Assembly (NCBI GenBank): GCA_964440935.1
Contig: CAYTTY010000018.1
Span: 3,369-67,368, forward strand
Reading direction: 5' to 3'
From: WJJR01 sp964440935
GTDB lineage: Bacteria > Zixibacteria > MSB-5A5 > WJJR01
Length of the DNA: 64,000 nucleotides
The stretch's first letter is position 1, and each line of letters starts with the position of its first letter. Positions 33,900 through 43,194 of this stretch are shown piece by piece. Both the position numbers and the translations under genes were made by a program. Below the pieces are notes generated by a model. The model saw nothing but the letters and a program-made list of their open reading frames with translations. It was not told the DNA's origin and did no database searches.

Positions 33900-34434
33900 A
33901 CACACAGTGAACACAAATCAGCAGTGGCGGCGTAATGCCCTGCGCTTGGGCGCAGCGTGGGGGTTAATTGTCTTGTTGTTTGCCATGTCCGGATGCGGCT
34001 GGATCTTCAAAAAGCGCGGCAAGGACATGACGATAAACGTGGAAATCACCGGAACGGATTCTCTGAACCACGATGGCGAGAATGCGCAGGCGGTGGAAGT
34101 GCGGACCTATATTCTCAAGGACAGCCACCGCTTTAACGAATTCAACACACAGGTGTTCTTCAACCCCTTGTTCGACAAGCCGCGGCTCGATGAATTTTAC
34201 AAGCAGGACACCCTCGCCACGTCGGTGGTGTACCTCACGCCCGGGGAGACCAAAGAGGTGGAGATGATTATCCCGTACGCGTACGCGCGCGATACCAAAC
34301 CGGAGTTCGCGGTGGTCGCCAATTTCTTTAATCCTCCCCTGAATAAGACCGAACGATTGGCTTTTGAGATGCAAAAGAAGACCAGCCAGACCCTCCACAT
34401 TACGGTCGGTAAGGACTGGGTCCAAAGAGACTAA
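33889..34434 (+). CDS. tssJ: T6SS outer-membrane lipoprotein TssJ
   Basis: A 181-residue lipoprotein of the T6SS membrane complex, binding the periplasmic end of TssM. The ATG at 33889 is five bases behind GGAGGAGA. The signal segment (AAWGLIVLLFAMSGC, lipidated Cys36) is followed by a transthyretin-like beta-sandwich (MTINVEITGTDSLNHD, AVEVRTYILKDSHRF, VVYLTPGETKEVEMIIPYAY). The longer upstream frame lies inside tagH. It is 20 bases from tssK. Confidence 0.88.
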   Translation: MEAEHTVNTNQQWRRNALRLGAAWGLIVLLFAMSGCGWIFKKRGKDMTINVEITGTDSLNHDGENAQAVEVRTYILKDSHRFNEFNTQVFFNPLFDKPRLDEFYKQDTLATSVVYLTPGETKEVEMIIPYAYARDTKPEFAVVANFFNPPLNKTERLAFEMQKKTSQTLHITVGKDWVQRD

Positions 34435-34454
34435 CAACACGAGGCTCATCCCGA

Positions 34455-35816
34455 ATGGCGCAGTATCATCGAGTGCTCTGGAGTGAGGGACTCTTTCTCA
34501 CCCAACATCATTTACAGCAGTTCGACACGTTCCATGTGTACGATCGCTCCTTCATGTCGCGATCGTTGGCGCCGTTCGCCTGGGGAGCGAGCCGTGTGGT
34601 CGTCGATCCGGAAGCGGTCAACAATCGTATCTTCGCACTCAGCGAATTTGAAGGGATCCTTCCCGACGGCACGACGATCCGGGCTCCCGCGGTCGATGAT
34701 CCCCCCCCATCGCGGTCCTTCGAGGACCTCTTCGGTCCCACCGATGAAACGTTATCGGTGTACATCGCCTTGCCCCACCTGCGTTCCGGTTCGCCGGGAG
34801 TGCAGATGGATGAATCGGCCGATGGTCCCCCGACTCGCTACCAGCGCGCCTTCACCACCGTGGCTGATGAGGTCACCGGTGAAAGCGAGCGCGAGATTCC
34901 ATTCGCGAAGAAACGGCTCATGCTGTTGTTCGGCGGGGAGGATCTCGAGGGATTCGACACCATCAAGATTGCCGAAGTCGAGCGGACGCCCGAGGGCGCG
35001 ACGCAATTGCGCGAACGGTACGCGCCGCCCCTGCTCAATGTTGGGGCGTCTGGCTGGCTGATGGCGCAGTTGCGCGGCATTTTGGAGTTGGCCTCCTCGC
35101 GCGTCGACAATCTGCTCGGCATGGTGCGCTATCAGGATGAAACCGGCACCGAATTTTCGACTGAGGACTTTCCGCGTTACTTGCAGTTGATGACGCTCAA
35201 TTCGCACATTCCGTATCTCACACAGGTGTTGCACCAACCGAATGTCCATCCGTTTGCGGTGTTCAACGCCCTGTCGATGATGGCCGGCGCTTTGGCCGTG
35301 CGCGTTGCCAAGCACGCCCGCGAACTGCCGCCGTATCGGCACCATGAGTTGGGTCCGACATTTTCAACGCTGTTGCAGGTTCTGCGAGATTTGATTCCGT
35401 ATCAGGGTCAAGATCCCCACCGGCGCATTGCGCTGCAACGGGTGGAGCCCTCGCGCTTCGAAGGCGAGATCACCGACCCGGACTTGCTGGAGAGTTTCGA
35501 TTTCTACATTGGTGTCGCCGCCGACATGTCGGAGAGCGATATTGTCGCAGAGTTCCGCAAGCACGCCAAAGTGATTTCGCCGGAGCTGCTCGACAAGTTG
35601 ATCGGCAGTGCGATTCCCGGCGCCAACGTGATCTTCGTTCAATTGCCACCCGCGGCGATCCCGCGCAAGGCGGGGATGGTGTACTTCCGCATCGACCGAC
35701 GTGGCGATCGATGGGAATTCATCCAGAAAGCGGCCAAGATTGGGATCTACGTGCCCGGGCAGAACTTTCCTGATCTCGACATTGAATGCGTGGCTGTTCC
35801 GCGCAGCAGAGCATAG
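34455..35816 (+). CDS. tssK: T6SS baseplate protein TssK
   Basis: A 453-residue cytoplasmic protein that connects the baseplate to the TssL/TssM membrane complex. The N-terminus MAQYHRVLWSEGLFLTQHHL is the TssK hallmark, and HRIALQRVEPSRFEGEI, FVQLPPAAIPRKAGMVYF and the C-terminal half match along the whole length. The domain order is normal: shaft-binding N-terminal beta domain, helical middle, C-terminal head. Confidence 0.95.
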   Translation: MAQYHRVLWSEGLFLTQHHLQQFDTFHVYDRSFMSRSLAPFAWGASRVVVDPEAVNNRIFALSEFEGILPDGTTIRAPAVDDPPPSRSFEDLFGPTDETLSVYIALPHLRSGSPGVQMDESADGPPTRYQRAFTTVADEVTGESEREIPFAKKRLMLLFGGEDLEGFDTIKIAEVERTPEGATQLRERYAPPLLNVGASGWLMAQLRGILELASSRVDNLLGMVRYQDETGTEFSTEDFPRYLQLMTLNSHIPYLTQVLHQPNVHPFAVFNALSMMAGALAVRVAKHARELPPYRHHELGPTFSTLLQVLRDLIPYQGQDPHRRIALQRVEPSRFEGEITDPDLLESFDFYIGVAADMSESDIVAEFRKHAKVISPELLDKLIGSAIPGANVIFVQLPPAAIPRKAGMVYFRIDRRGDRWEFIQKAAKIGIYVPGQNFPDLDIECVAVPRSRA

Positions 35817-35870
35817 CGACCGTTTGACTGCTTGTGCATCAAGCACCATAGGGAATGAGGATGCCGACTC

Positions 35871-36557
35871 ATGGCACGTATACAAGACGCTCCACCGACC
35901 ACGCTGACGGCCATGTCACGCCGTGCGTTGTCGATGATTCTGACGCTGTCGCAGGGGCAGGATCTCGGTGATCCCGCAAGCCTCCGGGAACGCGTCAAGG
36001 GGACATTCGAACAGTTTGAACGTGACGGACGCGAAGCCGGTCTCCTCTCCGAAGACATCCGTGCGGCCCGCTTCGCATTGGTGGCTTTTGTCGACGAGAC
36101 CATTGCGAAATCGGACTGGTTTGGCAAACAAGAGTGGTCTAACCGTCCTCTGGCACTCGAATACTTCCAAACCAACAATGCCGGTGACGAGTTTTTCGAC
36201 GAACTCGATAAGATTCGGTCGCGGCCGGACCTGAAAACCGACTTGCTTGAAATGTATTATCTCTGCCTGGCTCTGGGATTCGAGGGAAAGTATGCCCTTG
36301 CCGATCCGCGCCAAATGCTGGACTTGATCTCGTCGATTCGCAGCGACCTCGAACGCATTCGCGGCCGTGTTGTCGACCTGTCCCCACATTGGGAACCGCC
36401 CGAGTCCACGATGCAGCGGCTCCGGCGTGAGATTCCCATGTGGATTGTCACCGCTGCCTGTCTGGTCGTGCTGTTCGTTGTCTTTGCCGTTCTGCGGTAT
36501 GCATCGTTTTCGCATGCCGATGAGATGTCGGCCACCATTATCAATGCGCTGCGGTAG
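35871..36557 (+). CDS. tssL: T6SS inner-membrane protein TssL (DotU/IcmH family)
   Basis: A 228-residue DotU-type protein with a cytoplasmic helical domain (ARFALVAFVDETIAKSDWFG, LEYFQTNNAGDEFFDELDKI, YLCLALGFEGKYALADPRQM) and a single C-terminal transmembrane segment (MWIVTAACLVVLFVVFAVLR). No peptidoglycan-binding OmpA domain is fused. It is encoded 21 bases before tssM, its membrane partner. Confidence 0.94.
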   Translation: MARIQDAPPTTLTAMSRRALSMILTLSQGQDLGDPASLRERVKGTFEQFERDGREAGLLSEDIRAARFALVAFVDETIAKSDWFGKQEWSNRPLALEYFQTNNAGDEFFDELDKIRSRPDLKTDLLEMYYLCLALGFEGKYALADPRQMLDLISSIRSDLERIRGRVVDLSPHWEPPESTMQRLRREIPMWIVTAACLVVLFVVFAVLRYASFSHADEMSATIINALR

Positions 36558-36578
36558 GCGCGCCGAGGATACGATTTC

Positions 36579-39500
36579 ATGTTTGCCATGATCCTTCCCA
36601 TATTGAAGTCTAAGCTCGCGGTCCTCGGGGCGGTCATCATCGTCTGTCTGCTGATTGCATTTGGTGGCCCCCGCATCATTGGACAGGAGTACAGACTGTA
36701 CTGCTGGCTCGTCGCGGGGCTCATCCTGATCGGCTATCTCATCTACCTCGGCATCAAGAAGTGGCGAGCGAAGAAGAACGCGCGCATGCTGGAGGGATTC
36801 CTCAACCAGCAGGCTGATGATCAAATGGTCGCACAGCCCGACATTCAGGATGAACTTGAGGCGATCAAGAAGAAGCTCAACGGCGCCATCCGCACACTGA
36901 AGAGTTCGCGCGTCGCCAAGGGACGCCGTGGCTCGGAAGCGCTCTACGTGCTCCCCTGGTACATGATCATCGGTCCGTCGGCCGCCGGCAAATCGACGGC
37001 AATTCGTAATTCCGGCCTGCATTTTCCTCCCGTCGATCCTGATTCTGACGATCCCGGTAAGATCAAAGGTCTCGGCGGTACACGGAACTGCGATTGGTGG
37101 TTCTCCAACGAGGGGATCATCATTGACACGGCGGGCCGCTATACACTGTCTCAGAACGTCCAGGAAGACCGCGAAGAGTGGCAGAGCTTTCTGGAGATGC
37201 TCCGCAAGGCGCGTCCGCGTGCACCGATCAACGGTCTCATCCTTGCCATTTCGATGGATGAGTTGCTGCAGAAGGATGCCGATGCGCTCGATCAGCACGC
37301 CCGTGCGTTGCGCGCACGTGTCGACGAACTGATCATGCGTTTGCAGATCATGTTTCCCATCTACGTCGTGTTCACGAAATGCGATTTGGTCTCCGGTTTT
37401 GTCGAATCGTTTTCCGATTTAAGTAAGGTCGATCGGGAACAAGTCTGGGGTTTCACGCGCGAAAGTGAACCGGTTGGGAAGGATTTCGGCGCCGAGTTCG
37501 CCCGCGAGTTCGATCAATTGCAGGAGACGCTCGAACGGCGACGGATTACCAACCTGGAGAAGCAGACGCAGCCGGCCCGCAAGCGCGGCGTGTACATGTT
37601 CCCCGTCGAGCTGGGAGCCGCCCGCGAACAGTTGACCCAGTTCATGGACACGCTGTTCCGTCCCAATCCCTATCAGCAAAACCCTATTGTGCGCGGTGTG
37701 TATTTCACCAGCGGTACACAGGAAGGAACGCCGATTGCCCAAGTGATCGGCGCGATGAGCCGTGAGTTCGGTCTTCCCGGCGATCAGTTCCGGCAGGGCG
37801 AAGCGGTGCCGGAAACCAAGGCCTACTTTATCCGCGACTTGTTCCAGGAAATCATTCTCGCCGATGAGTCGATGGTGGCGCCGACCTCCAAAGCCTTTCG
37901 CCGCCGCCGGTGGTTGCGTGGATTGGCCATGGTCGGGCAGATCGTGGTCACCGGTCTGCTGATTTTGCTGTTGGCCCTGTCGTATGGAAACAATCGCCAA
38001 CGCAACAAACGGCTTGCCCAGGAAACCGTGGATGCGATCAATTCGACGCGTGCAGCATCGATGGGTTTCCAATGGGAATTGCTCGATTCGCTCGATCGTT
38101 TGCGCGAAGACCTCGAGCGGCGTGAGGCGAATACGCCACTGATGGCGCAATGGGGACTGCACAGCGGGGGGGTGGTCGAATCCGCCGCACGACAGGCGTT
38201 TTTTGAACGGTTTCACGATCTGCTGATTCTGCCGACCAAGAATCGATTGGAGACACAACTCAGCGCCACGTTCGACTGCGACGACGATTCGGTTTTCAAG
38301 AGTCAGTATGCGGCGTTTACCGCCTACCAGATGCTGACACTGCCGTTCGATTCGGTGCCGCCGGCCACCGGTACCTTGAAGGAACGGATTCTCAATATTT
38401 GGATGAAGGACTCGATTCCTGAGAATTCCCGAATCGACGTGCGGCATCAGATTCAGAATCAGGTGGATTACTACTGGGCGCATCGTTCGGATACCACGTT
38501 GCCGCCGATGCGCATCCATCCCAACAAAACGGTCGTGGCCCACGCCGAGCGCGAAACCGGTCGATGCTGGACACCGAACAAGTTGTTCATCACGATGATC
38601 GAAGATGTCAACGCGCTGGTTGGCGAGTTCCGCTACACCGACGCCACACGCTCATCGCGTGTCAGCGGCGGCACCGTCGAAGGCGCGTTTACCAAACAGG
38701 GCTGGGACGAGCACGTCAAGGGCCGGATTCAAGACATGCCGGACCGCATCGCCGCCGAACCGCAATTGCGCGATGCGTTTTCCGGATTCAGTCCCGAACG
38801 GATTCGCGAGTTGTTGTCCGATCTCTATGTCAATGGATTCATCAGTGAATGGCGGGAGTTTCTCGCCAGTGGGGATGTGAGCAGTTATTACGATATGACC
38901 GAAGCATTCCAGGTGCTGGTCGAGCTCGGACAGGATCCGTCGCCCTTGGTCGAAGTGCTCAAGAAAGCCTATGAGCACTCGCGCATCACCAATCTGGAAG
39001 GCGATCCGTTCGCGCGCATCGAAGACGAATTCTACCGTCTGGGCGTGTTCCTCGGGCAGGAAGGCGGCGGCAGCTCAGACAACGCGGGGTACATGAAATA
39101 TCTGGAGATCATCAACTCGTTGTCGTCGGATGTGCAGGACATCGAAGCGAAACTGGCCGGGGAAGCGCGCTGCGCGAACAACTTGCGTCAGTTCAAACAA
39201 CGGGTTATCCGCGGCGAAAGCGACGTCAAGCAACTCGTCCCCGGTTCAGGGGTGTCCAGTGTCGCGGTGTCGTTTCTGACGCAACCGCTGGCGCAAAGCT
39301 GGACCACCGCGCAACGCGGCGCCTGCGCGTGCCTTGAACGACAGTGGCAAACCCAGGTCTACGACGAATTCGAGCAGTTCTTGTCGACGAAGTATCCATT
39401 TAATCCATCCAGCGAATCCGATGTATCGATGGGCGAGTTGCAGTCGTTCTTCACCAGCGATTTCCGTTCGTTTGTGCGTGATGAAATGGAAGGCACCGAC

Positions 39501-39992
39501 GATCTGTTCATCCCGGTCTCCGGTGAATTCCGGCAGGCGATGAACGCCGCCCAGCGCATTATCCAGGTGCTCAGTGGAGGAGCCGACAAGCTGCGTTTCA
39601 CGCTTACGGCATCCGCTTCGAACATGAAGGACATTCGGTACCTGGACTTCCAATACGGCAGTGCTGCACCGTGGCGGTACGTAATGGGCCCTCCCGTATC
39701 CCGTGATTTCCGCTGGCCACCGGTCGGGACCGACCGCGTCGAGATGCGGGTCGATCCGCGCGAGGGGGGCTACTATCAGCCGTTGGTGCGGACCGGGGAC
39801 TGGTGCATCTTCCGCCTGCTCGACGCCGGGCGCCACGAGGGCGGCGGAACCTTTGCGTGGAACTTTGAAAGCTCGTCTGGCAATGCCCCAACACTCACGG
39901 CCCGTTTGACCCTGAGTGGCGGCGATCAGGCGTTCATTTTAGATGGGCACTTCACCATGTTCAAGTGCCCGGAGACAGTGTGTCAGAGATGA
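36579..39992 (+). CDS. tssM: T6SS inner-membrane protein TssM (IcmF)
   Basis: An 1137-residue protein bridging inner and outer membranes. Two N-terminal transmembrane segments (VLGAVIIVCLLIAFGG, YCWLVAGLILIGYLIYLG) are followed by a P-loop domain with an intact Walker A motif GPSAAGKST at residues 132-140 and IDTAGRY as Walker B-like; a third transmembrane segment lies around residues 447-468 (AMVGQIVVTGLLILLLALS). The large periplasmic domain ends with the beta-rich C-terminal part that contacts TssJ. An intact P-loop suggests an ATP-hydrolysing type of TssM. The length is normal. Confidence 0.95.
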   Translation: MFAMILPILKSKLAVLGAVIIVCLLIAFGGPRIIGQEYRLYCWLVAGLILIGYLIYLGIKKWRAKKNARMLEGFLNQQADDQMVAQPDIQDELEAIKKKLNGAIRTLKSSRVAKGRRGSEALYVLPWYMIIGPSAAGKSTAIRNSGLHFPPVDPDSDDPGKIKGLGGTRNCDWWFSNEGIIIDTAGRYTLSQNVQEDREEWQSFLEMLRKARPRAPINGLILAISMDELLQKDADALDQHARALRARVDELIMRLQIMFPIYVVFTKCDLVSGFVESFSDLSKVDREQVWGFTRESEPVGKDFGAEFAREFDQLQETLERRRITNLEKQTQPARKRGVYMFPVELGAAREQLTQFMDTLFRPNPYQQNPIVRGVYFTSGTQEGTPIAQVIGAMSREFGLPGDQFRQGEAVPETKAYFIRDLFQEIILADESMVAPTSKAFRRRRWLRGLAMVGQIVVTGLLILLLALSYGNNRQRNKRLAQETVDAINSTRAASMGFQWELLDSLDRLREDLERREANTPLMAQWGLHSGGVVESAARQAFFERFHDLLILPTKNRLETQLSATFDCDDDSVFKSQYAAFTAYQMLTLPFDSVPPATGTLKERILNIWMKDSIPENSRIDVRHQIQNQVDYYWAHRSDTTLPPMRIHPNKTVVAHAERETGRCWTPNKLFITMIEDVNALVGEFRYTDATRSSRVSGGTVEGAFTKQGWDEHVKGRIQDMPDRIAAEPQLRDAFSGFSPERIRELLSDLYVNGFISEWREFLASGDVSSYYDMTEAFQVLVELGQDPSPLVEVLKKAYEHSRITNLEGDPFARIEDEFYRLGVFLGQEGGGSSDNAGYMKYLEIINSLSSDVQDIEAKLAGEARCANNLRQFKQRVIRGESDVKQLVPGSGVSSVAVSFLTQPLAQSWTTAQRGACACLERQWQTQVYDEFEQFLSTKYPFNPSSESDVSMGELQSFFTSDFRSFVRDEMEGTDDLFIPVSGEFRQAMNAAQRIIQVLSGGADKLRFTLTASASNMKDIRYLDFQYGSAAPWRYVMGPPVSRDFRWPPVGTDRVEMRVDPREGGYYQPLVRTGDWCIFRLLDAGRHEGGGTFAWNFESSSGNAPTLTARLTLSGGDQAFILDGHFTMFKCPETVCQR

Positions 39993-40005
39993 CGGACGAC
40001 GGCTC

Positions 40006-40989
40006 ATGAGTCGAGGAAACATGCCGCCCGTGGGGCTCTTCGGGAAACTGCCTTCGCATCCCGATTTCATCCGACTCAATGCCGGCGGTCCGCTGGCGCG
40101 CACCATGGATGAATGGATGCAGGAAGGCATGTCGAATATGCGTCTGCAGGTGGGCGATGGATGGGAAACAATGTTTGATCGTGCGGCGCCGATCTATTTT
40201 GTCTACCGCGATAAGGACCCGTCCACGGCGCTGATTGGTGTCAGCCGCGCCAGTTACGATCGAACCGGCCGCCGCTATCCCTTCTCGGTGTTTGCCTATG
40301 CATACCTGGGCCGAAATGGGAGTGGAATCCATGTAGCCCCGCAGGCGTTCGCGCCGTTTCTCAAGGCCGCCTATCGCATCATGACAACGAATTGCGTCGA
40401 TGGAATCGACAATTCACGTGCGGCGCAGATCATGAATCTGGCATCGGCGATACCGCAGAGCCTCACCGAGTACGAGAGTCGCTTTGACCGCTATTTGTCC
40501 GAGCTGACGATGGAATCGTTCTGGCTTGGTCTCTACGATGATTTTCTCGACCGCCGCAAGTACTTACTCATGAAGAATCTGTTTCGTACCTTGGCGCCAC
40601 GGCGCGGACACGATCATAGCCGATTTACGTTCTCGTTGCATCTGCCCACAGCCGAGGCGATGGATATGGTGGTGCTGCAGACCGCAGTGTGGTACCAAAT
40701 CTGCCGCTCAACTCTTGGTAATCAAGCGCTGGAGCGTTCGGCCATTTTTTGGAACGCTGAATCTCAACCACCGGCGCGGGGCTGTACGTTGTATTTCAAT
40801 ACACCCGCCCCGAAGAGTGTGATCAATCTGTTCGCTCCGGGCTGGGAAGATGGTTCGATGTTGTTTGTTGATCTCATGGGAGCGGAGAACATCGAAACGG
40901 CGCGCGACGAACTGGGCGCGCAGTTGGCCGGTGCATTGGATGACCGCACCAATACGATGAAGGACTTTATTCGGGCGATCGCCGCCTGA
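40006..40989 (+). CDS. tagF: T6SS-associated protein TagF (ImpM family)
   Basis: A 327-residue protein. The N-terminal TagF domain is recognisable (PPVGLFGKLPSHPDFIRLNA, LIGVSRASYDRTGRRYPFSV), and the region downstream is longer than in minimal TagF proteins. TagF acts as a negative post-translational regulator of T6SS assembly in several species, in the same pathway as the FHA protein. The ATG at 40006 is 13 bases after the tssM stop. No PppA phosphatase is fused to it and no PpkA kinase is found in this window. Confidence 0.9.
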   Translation: MSRGNMPPVGLFGKLPSHPDFIRLNAGGPLARTMDEWMQEGMSNMRLQVGDGWETMFDRAAPIYFVYRDKDPSTALIGVSRASYDRTGRRYPFSVFAYAYLGRNGSGIHVAPQAFAPFLKAAYRIMTTNCVDGIDNSRAAQIMNLASAIPQSLTEYESRFDRYLSELTMESFWLGLYDDFLDRRKYLLMKNLFRTLAPRRGHDHSRFTFSLHLPTAEAMDMVVLQTAVWYQICRSTLGNQALERSAIFWNAESQPPARGCTLYFNTPAPKSVINLFAPGWEDGSMLFVDLMGAENIETARDELGAQLAGALDDRTNTMKDFIRAIAA

Positions 40990-41005
40990 GGGATGGCAGG
41001 TACGT

Positions 41006-42574
41006 ATGGCCGATCTCAACGAACTCAAGACCCTGGGTACAGATCCCATCCCCGGTGACAATCCGGCCGGGGAGTCGGTCCAGTTTGACGACGATTACGA
41101 AGAATTGCGCACCGAAGTCAAGAAGCTCGACTCCGTCACCAAAGAACCCGTCGAGTGGTCGCTGGTGATCGACAAGGCGTCGGACATTCTCAAGTCACGG
41201 TCGAAGAACCTCCTCGCTGCGATTTATCTCACGTATGGACTCTACGAGACGCGCGACTACGCCGGCCTGGAGACAGGCCTCACCATCTGCCGTGATCTGC
41301 TTACCACGTACTGGGAAACGTTGGACCCGCCGCTGAAGCGGAAGCGGGGCCGCATTGAAGCGTTCTCCTGGCTGGGCGAACGCGGTGGACGAATCGCGGA
41401 AGATCGTCAACCCGCCAGCGATGAAAAAGAGGCGCTCGATAACTGCGCGGTACTGATTGATGAGATCAACAAGTTGTTGCAGGAGAAACTGGCGGACGAT
41501 GCTCCCGATCTCGGTGACTTGCAGCGGGCGATCAAACAGTATATCAAGGATTTCGAAGCGGCGGCCCGGGCCGCTGAGGAGAAGAAACGCAAAGCGGCCG
41601 AGCGTGCGGCCTCGGGCGAAATCGAGCTGAATTCGGTCGATGACGCACGCCGCGAGTTGGGCAAGGTCCGAAATACGGTAAAGCAAATTTGTGATTTTCT
41701 TCGCAAAACCGATAACGCCGACCCGGCGCCGTACCGGCTAATTCGTTCGATATCGTGGGGCCTCTACAAGGACGCTCCACCGAATGAGAACGGGACGACG
41801 AAGATCCCCGCGCCCGCGCCCGAGTTGAGTACCCGTTGCTTCGACCTCGAGCAGAAGCAGGATTGGGCCAACTTGATTGAAGCGGGTGAAGCGGCGTTCA
41901 CCAACGCCATCTTTTGGCTGGACATCCACCGCTGGGTCGTATTAGGATTAAAAGGATTGGGTCCAACCCATGAAGCCGCGGCCGACGCCGTTATGCTGGA
42001 AATCGGCGCACTCGTGTCGCGGTTCCCTGAGCTGCCGAAGCTGAAGTTTGCCAACGATTCTCCGCTCGCTTCACCCGATACGGAGACATGGCTGGAGAAG
42101 GATGTGCTTCCGCGAATGAGCAGCGGGGATGGAGCACCGTCAAGCGGTGGGGACTCAGACAGCAACGAGCCGGAGCATCTGGCCGAGAAGAGCGCGGATG
42201 CCCGTCGCCTGGCCGGTGGTGGAAATCTGCCCCAAGCCATCCGCATCATGCAGGAGGGCATCTCATCGACCGGTGAGCGACGAGGGCAATTCCTCTGGCG
42301 GTTGGGCCTGGCCAAACTCTGTCTTGATGCGGGACAGCCGCTCCTGGCCACGCCGCATCTGGAGGAACTCGAGGATTTGATTCAGCGGCATGAACTGGAA
42401 ATGTGGGAGCCCAAACTCTGTCTATCGGTGTATACCGCATTGTTGAATGCCCGGCGCATGTTGCTCAAAGACCAGCGGCGTGCCACGCCGGAACTGATGC
42501 AGAAGACCAATCAACTGCAGGATCGACTGTGTCGCTTGGATGCCGCCACGGCACTGGCGCTATCCGCACGGTAA
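41006..42574 (+). CDS. tssA: T6SS cap protein TssA (VasJ/ImpA family)
   Basis: A 522-residue protein that primes and caps the sheath. The ImpA_N domain is at residues about 1-140 (LGTDPIPGDNPAGESVQFDD, YLTYGLYETRDYAGLETGLT, PPLKRKRGRIEAFSWLGERG), followed by a charged coiled-coil (AARAAEEKKRKAAERA) and a helical C-terminal part (RRMLLKDQRRATPELMQK). The overall layout is that of the VasJ-type TssA. It is 78 bases before tssB. Confidence 0.92.
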   Translation: MADLNELKTLGTDPIPGDNPAGESVQFDDDYEELRTEVKKLDSVTKEPVEWSLVIDKASDILKSRSKNLLAAIYLTYGLYETRDYAGLETGLTICRDLLTTYWETLDPPLKRKRGRIEAFSWLGERGGRIAEDRQPASDEKEALDNCAVLIDEINKLLQEKLADDAPDLGDLQRAIKQYIKDFEAAARAAEEKKRKAAERAASGEIELNSVDDARRELGKVRNTVKQICDFLRKTDNADPAPYRLIRSISWGLYKDAPPNENGTTKIPAPAPELSTRCFDLEQKQDWANLIEAGEAAFTNAIFWLDIHRWVVLGLKGLGPTHEAAADAVMLEIGALVSRFPELPKLKFANDSPLASPDTETWLEKDVLPRMSSGDGAPSSGGDSDSNEPEHLAEKSADARRLAGGGNLPQAIRIMQEGISSTGERRGQFLWRLGLAKLCLDAGQPLLATPHLEELEDLIQRHELEMWEPKLCLSVYTALLNARRMLLKDQRRATPELMQKTNQLQDRLCRLDAATALALSAR

Positions 42575-42652
42575 GGAACCCCTCATGGACAGGGGATGAC
42601 GATACAACAATAACCAATCGTTATAACACACCATGAAGTGAGGTGAGACAGA

Positions 42653-43156
42653 ATGGGACAAGAAGGATCAGTAGCACCACGCGAACGGGTCAACATCGTC
42701 TACAAGCCGGCAACCGGCGTCGACGAAGAAAAGGAACTCCCACTGAAGCTGGTCATGTTGGGCGACTACTCGCAACGTCCGGACGATACACCCCTCGAGG
42801 ATCGCAATCCGATCAACATCGACAAGGATAACTTCAACGATGTCATGAAGGGGATGAAATTATCGTTGGATGCAAACGTGAAAAATGTGCTGGCCGACGA
42901 AGAAGGCGCGGAAATGCCCGTCAGTCTGAAGTTCAACCACGTCAATGATTTTGGACCAGAGGCGATTGTCAAGCAGGTGCCGGAACTGAACAGTCTCCTG
43001 CAATTGCGGACGGCGCTGCTGGCCCTCAAAGGTCCCTTGGGCAATGTCCCCGGATTCCGCAAAAAGATCATGGAGATCATGTCCGACGATGCCGCGCGTG
43101 ACAAGCTTCTCAATGAGCTGGGATTGTCGGGAGATCAATCAGGAGAACAATCGTAA
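42653..43156 (+). CDS. tssB: T6SS small sheath protein TssB (VipA)
   Basis: A 167-residue contractile-sheath subunit. GAGGTGAGA precedes the ATG. Landmarks: VNIVYKPATG, ELPLKLVMLGDYSQRPDDTP, SLKFNHVNDFGPEAIVKQVP and the C-terminal ALKGPLGNVPGFRKKI. It pairs with TssC, encoded 38 bases downstream. Confidence 0.96.
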   Translation: MGQEGSVAPRERVNIVYKPATGVDEEKELPLKLVMLGDYSQRPDDTPLEDRNPINIDKDNFNDVMKGMKLSLDANVKNVLADEEGAEMPVSLKFNHVNDFGPEAIVKQVPELNSLLQLRTALLALKGPLGNVPGFRKKIMEIMSDDAARDKLLNELGLSGDQSGEQS

Positions 43157-43194
43157 CAGCCCTCACGAGGAGGATGTAAAGGAGATGGATCATT

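Noticed and set aside
35916..37298. 460-codon minus-strand open frame opposite tssL and tssM
   Set aside because: It covers two strongly conserved T6SS genes in the antisense direction, has no domain and no start signal.
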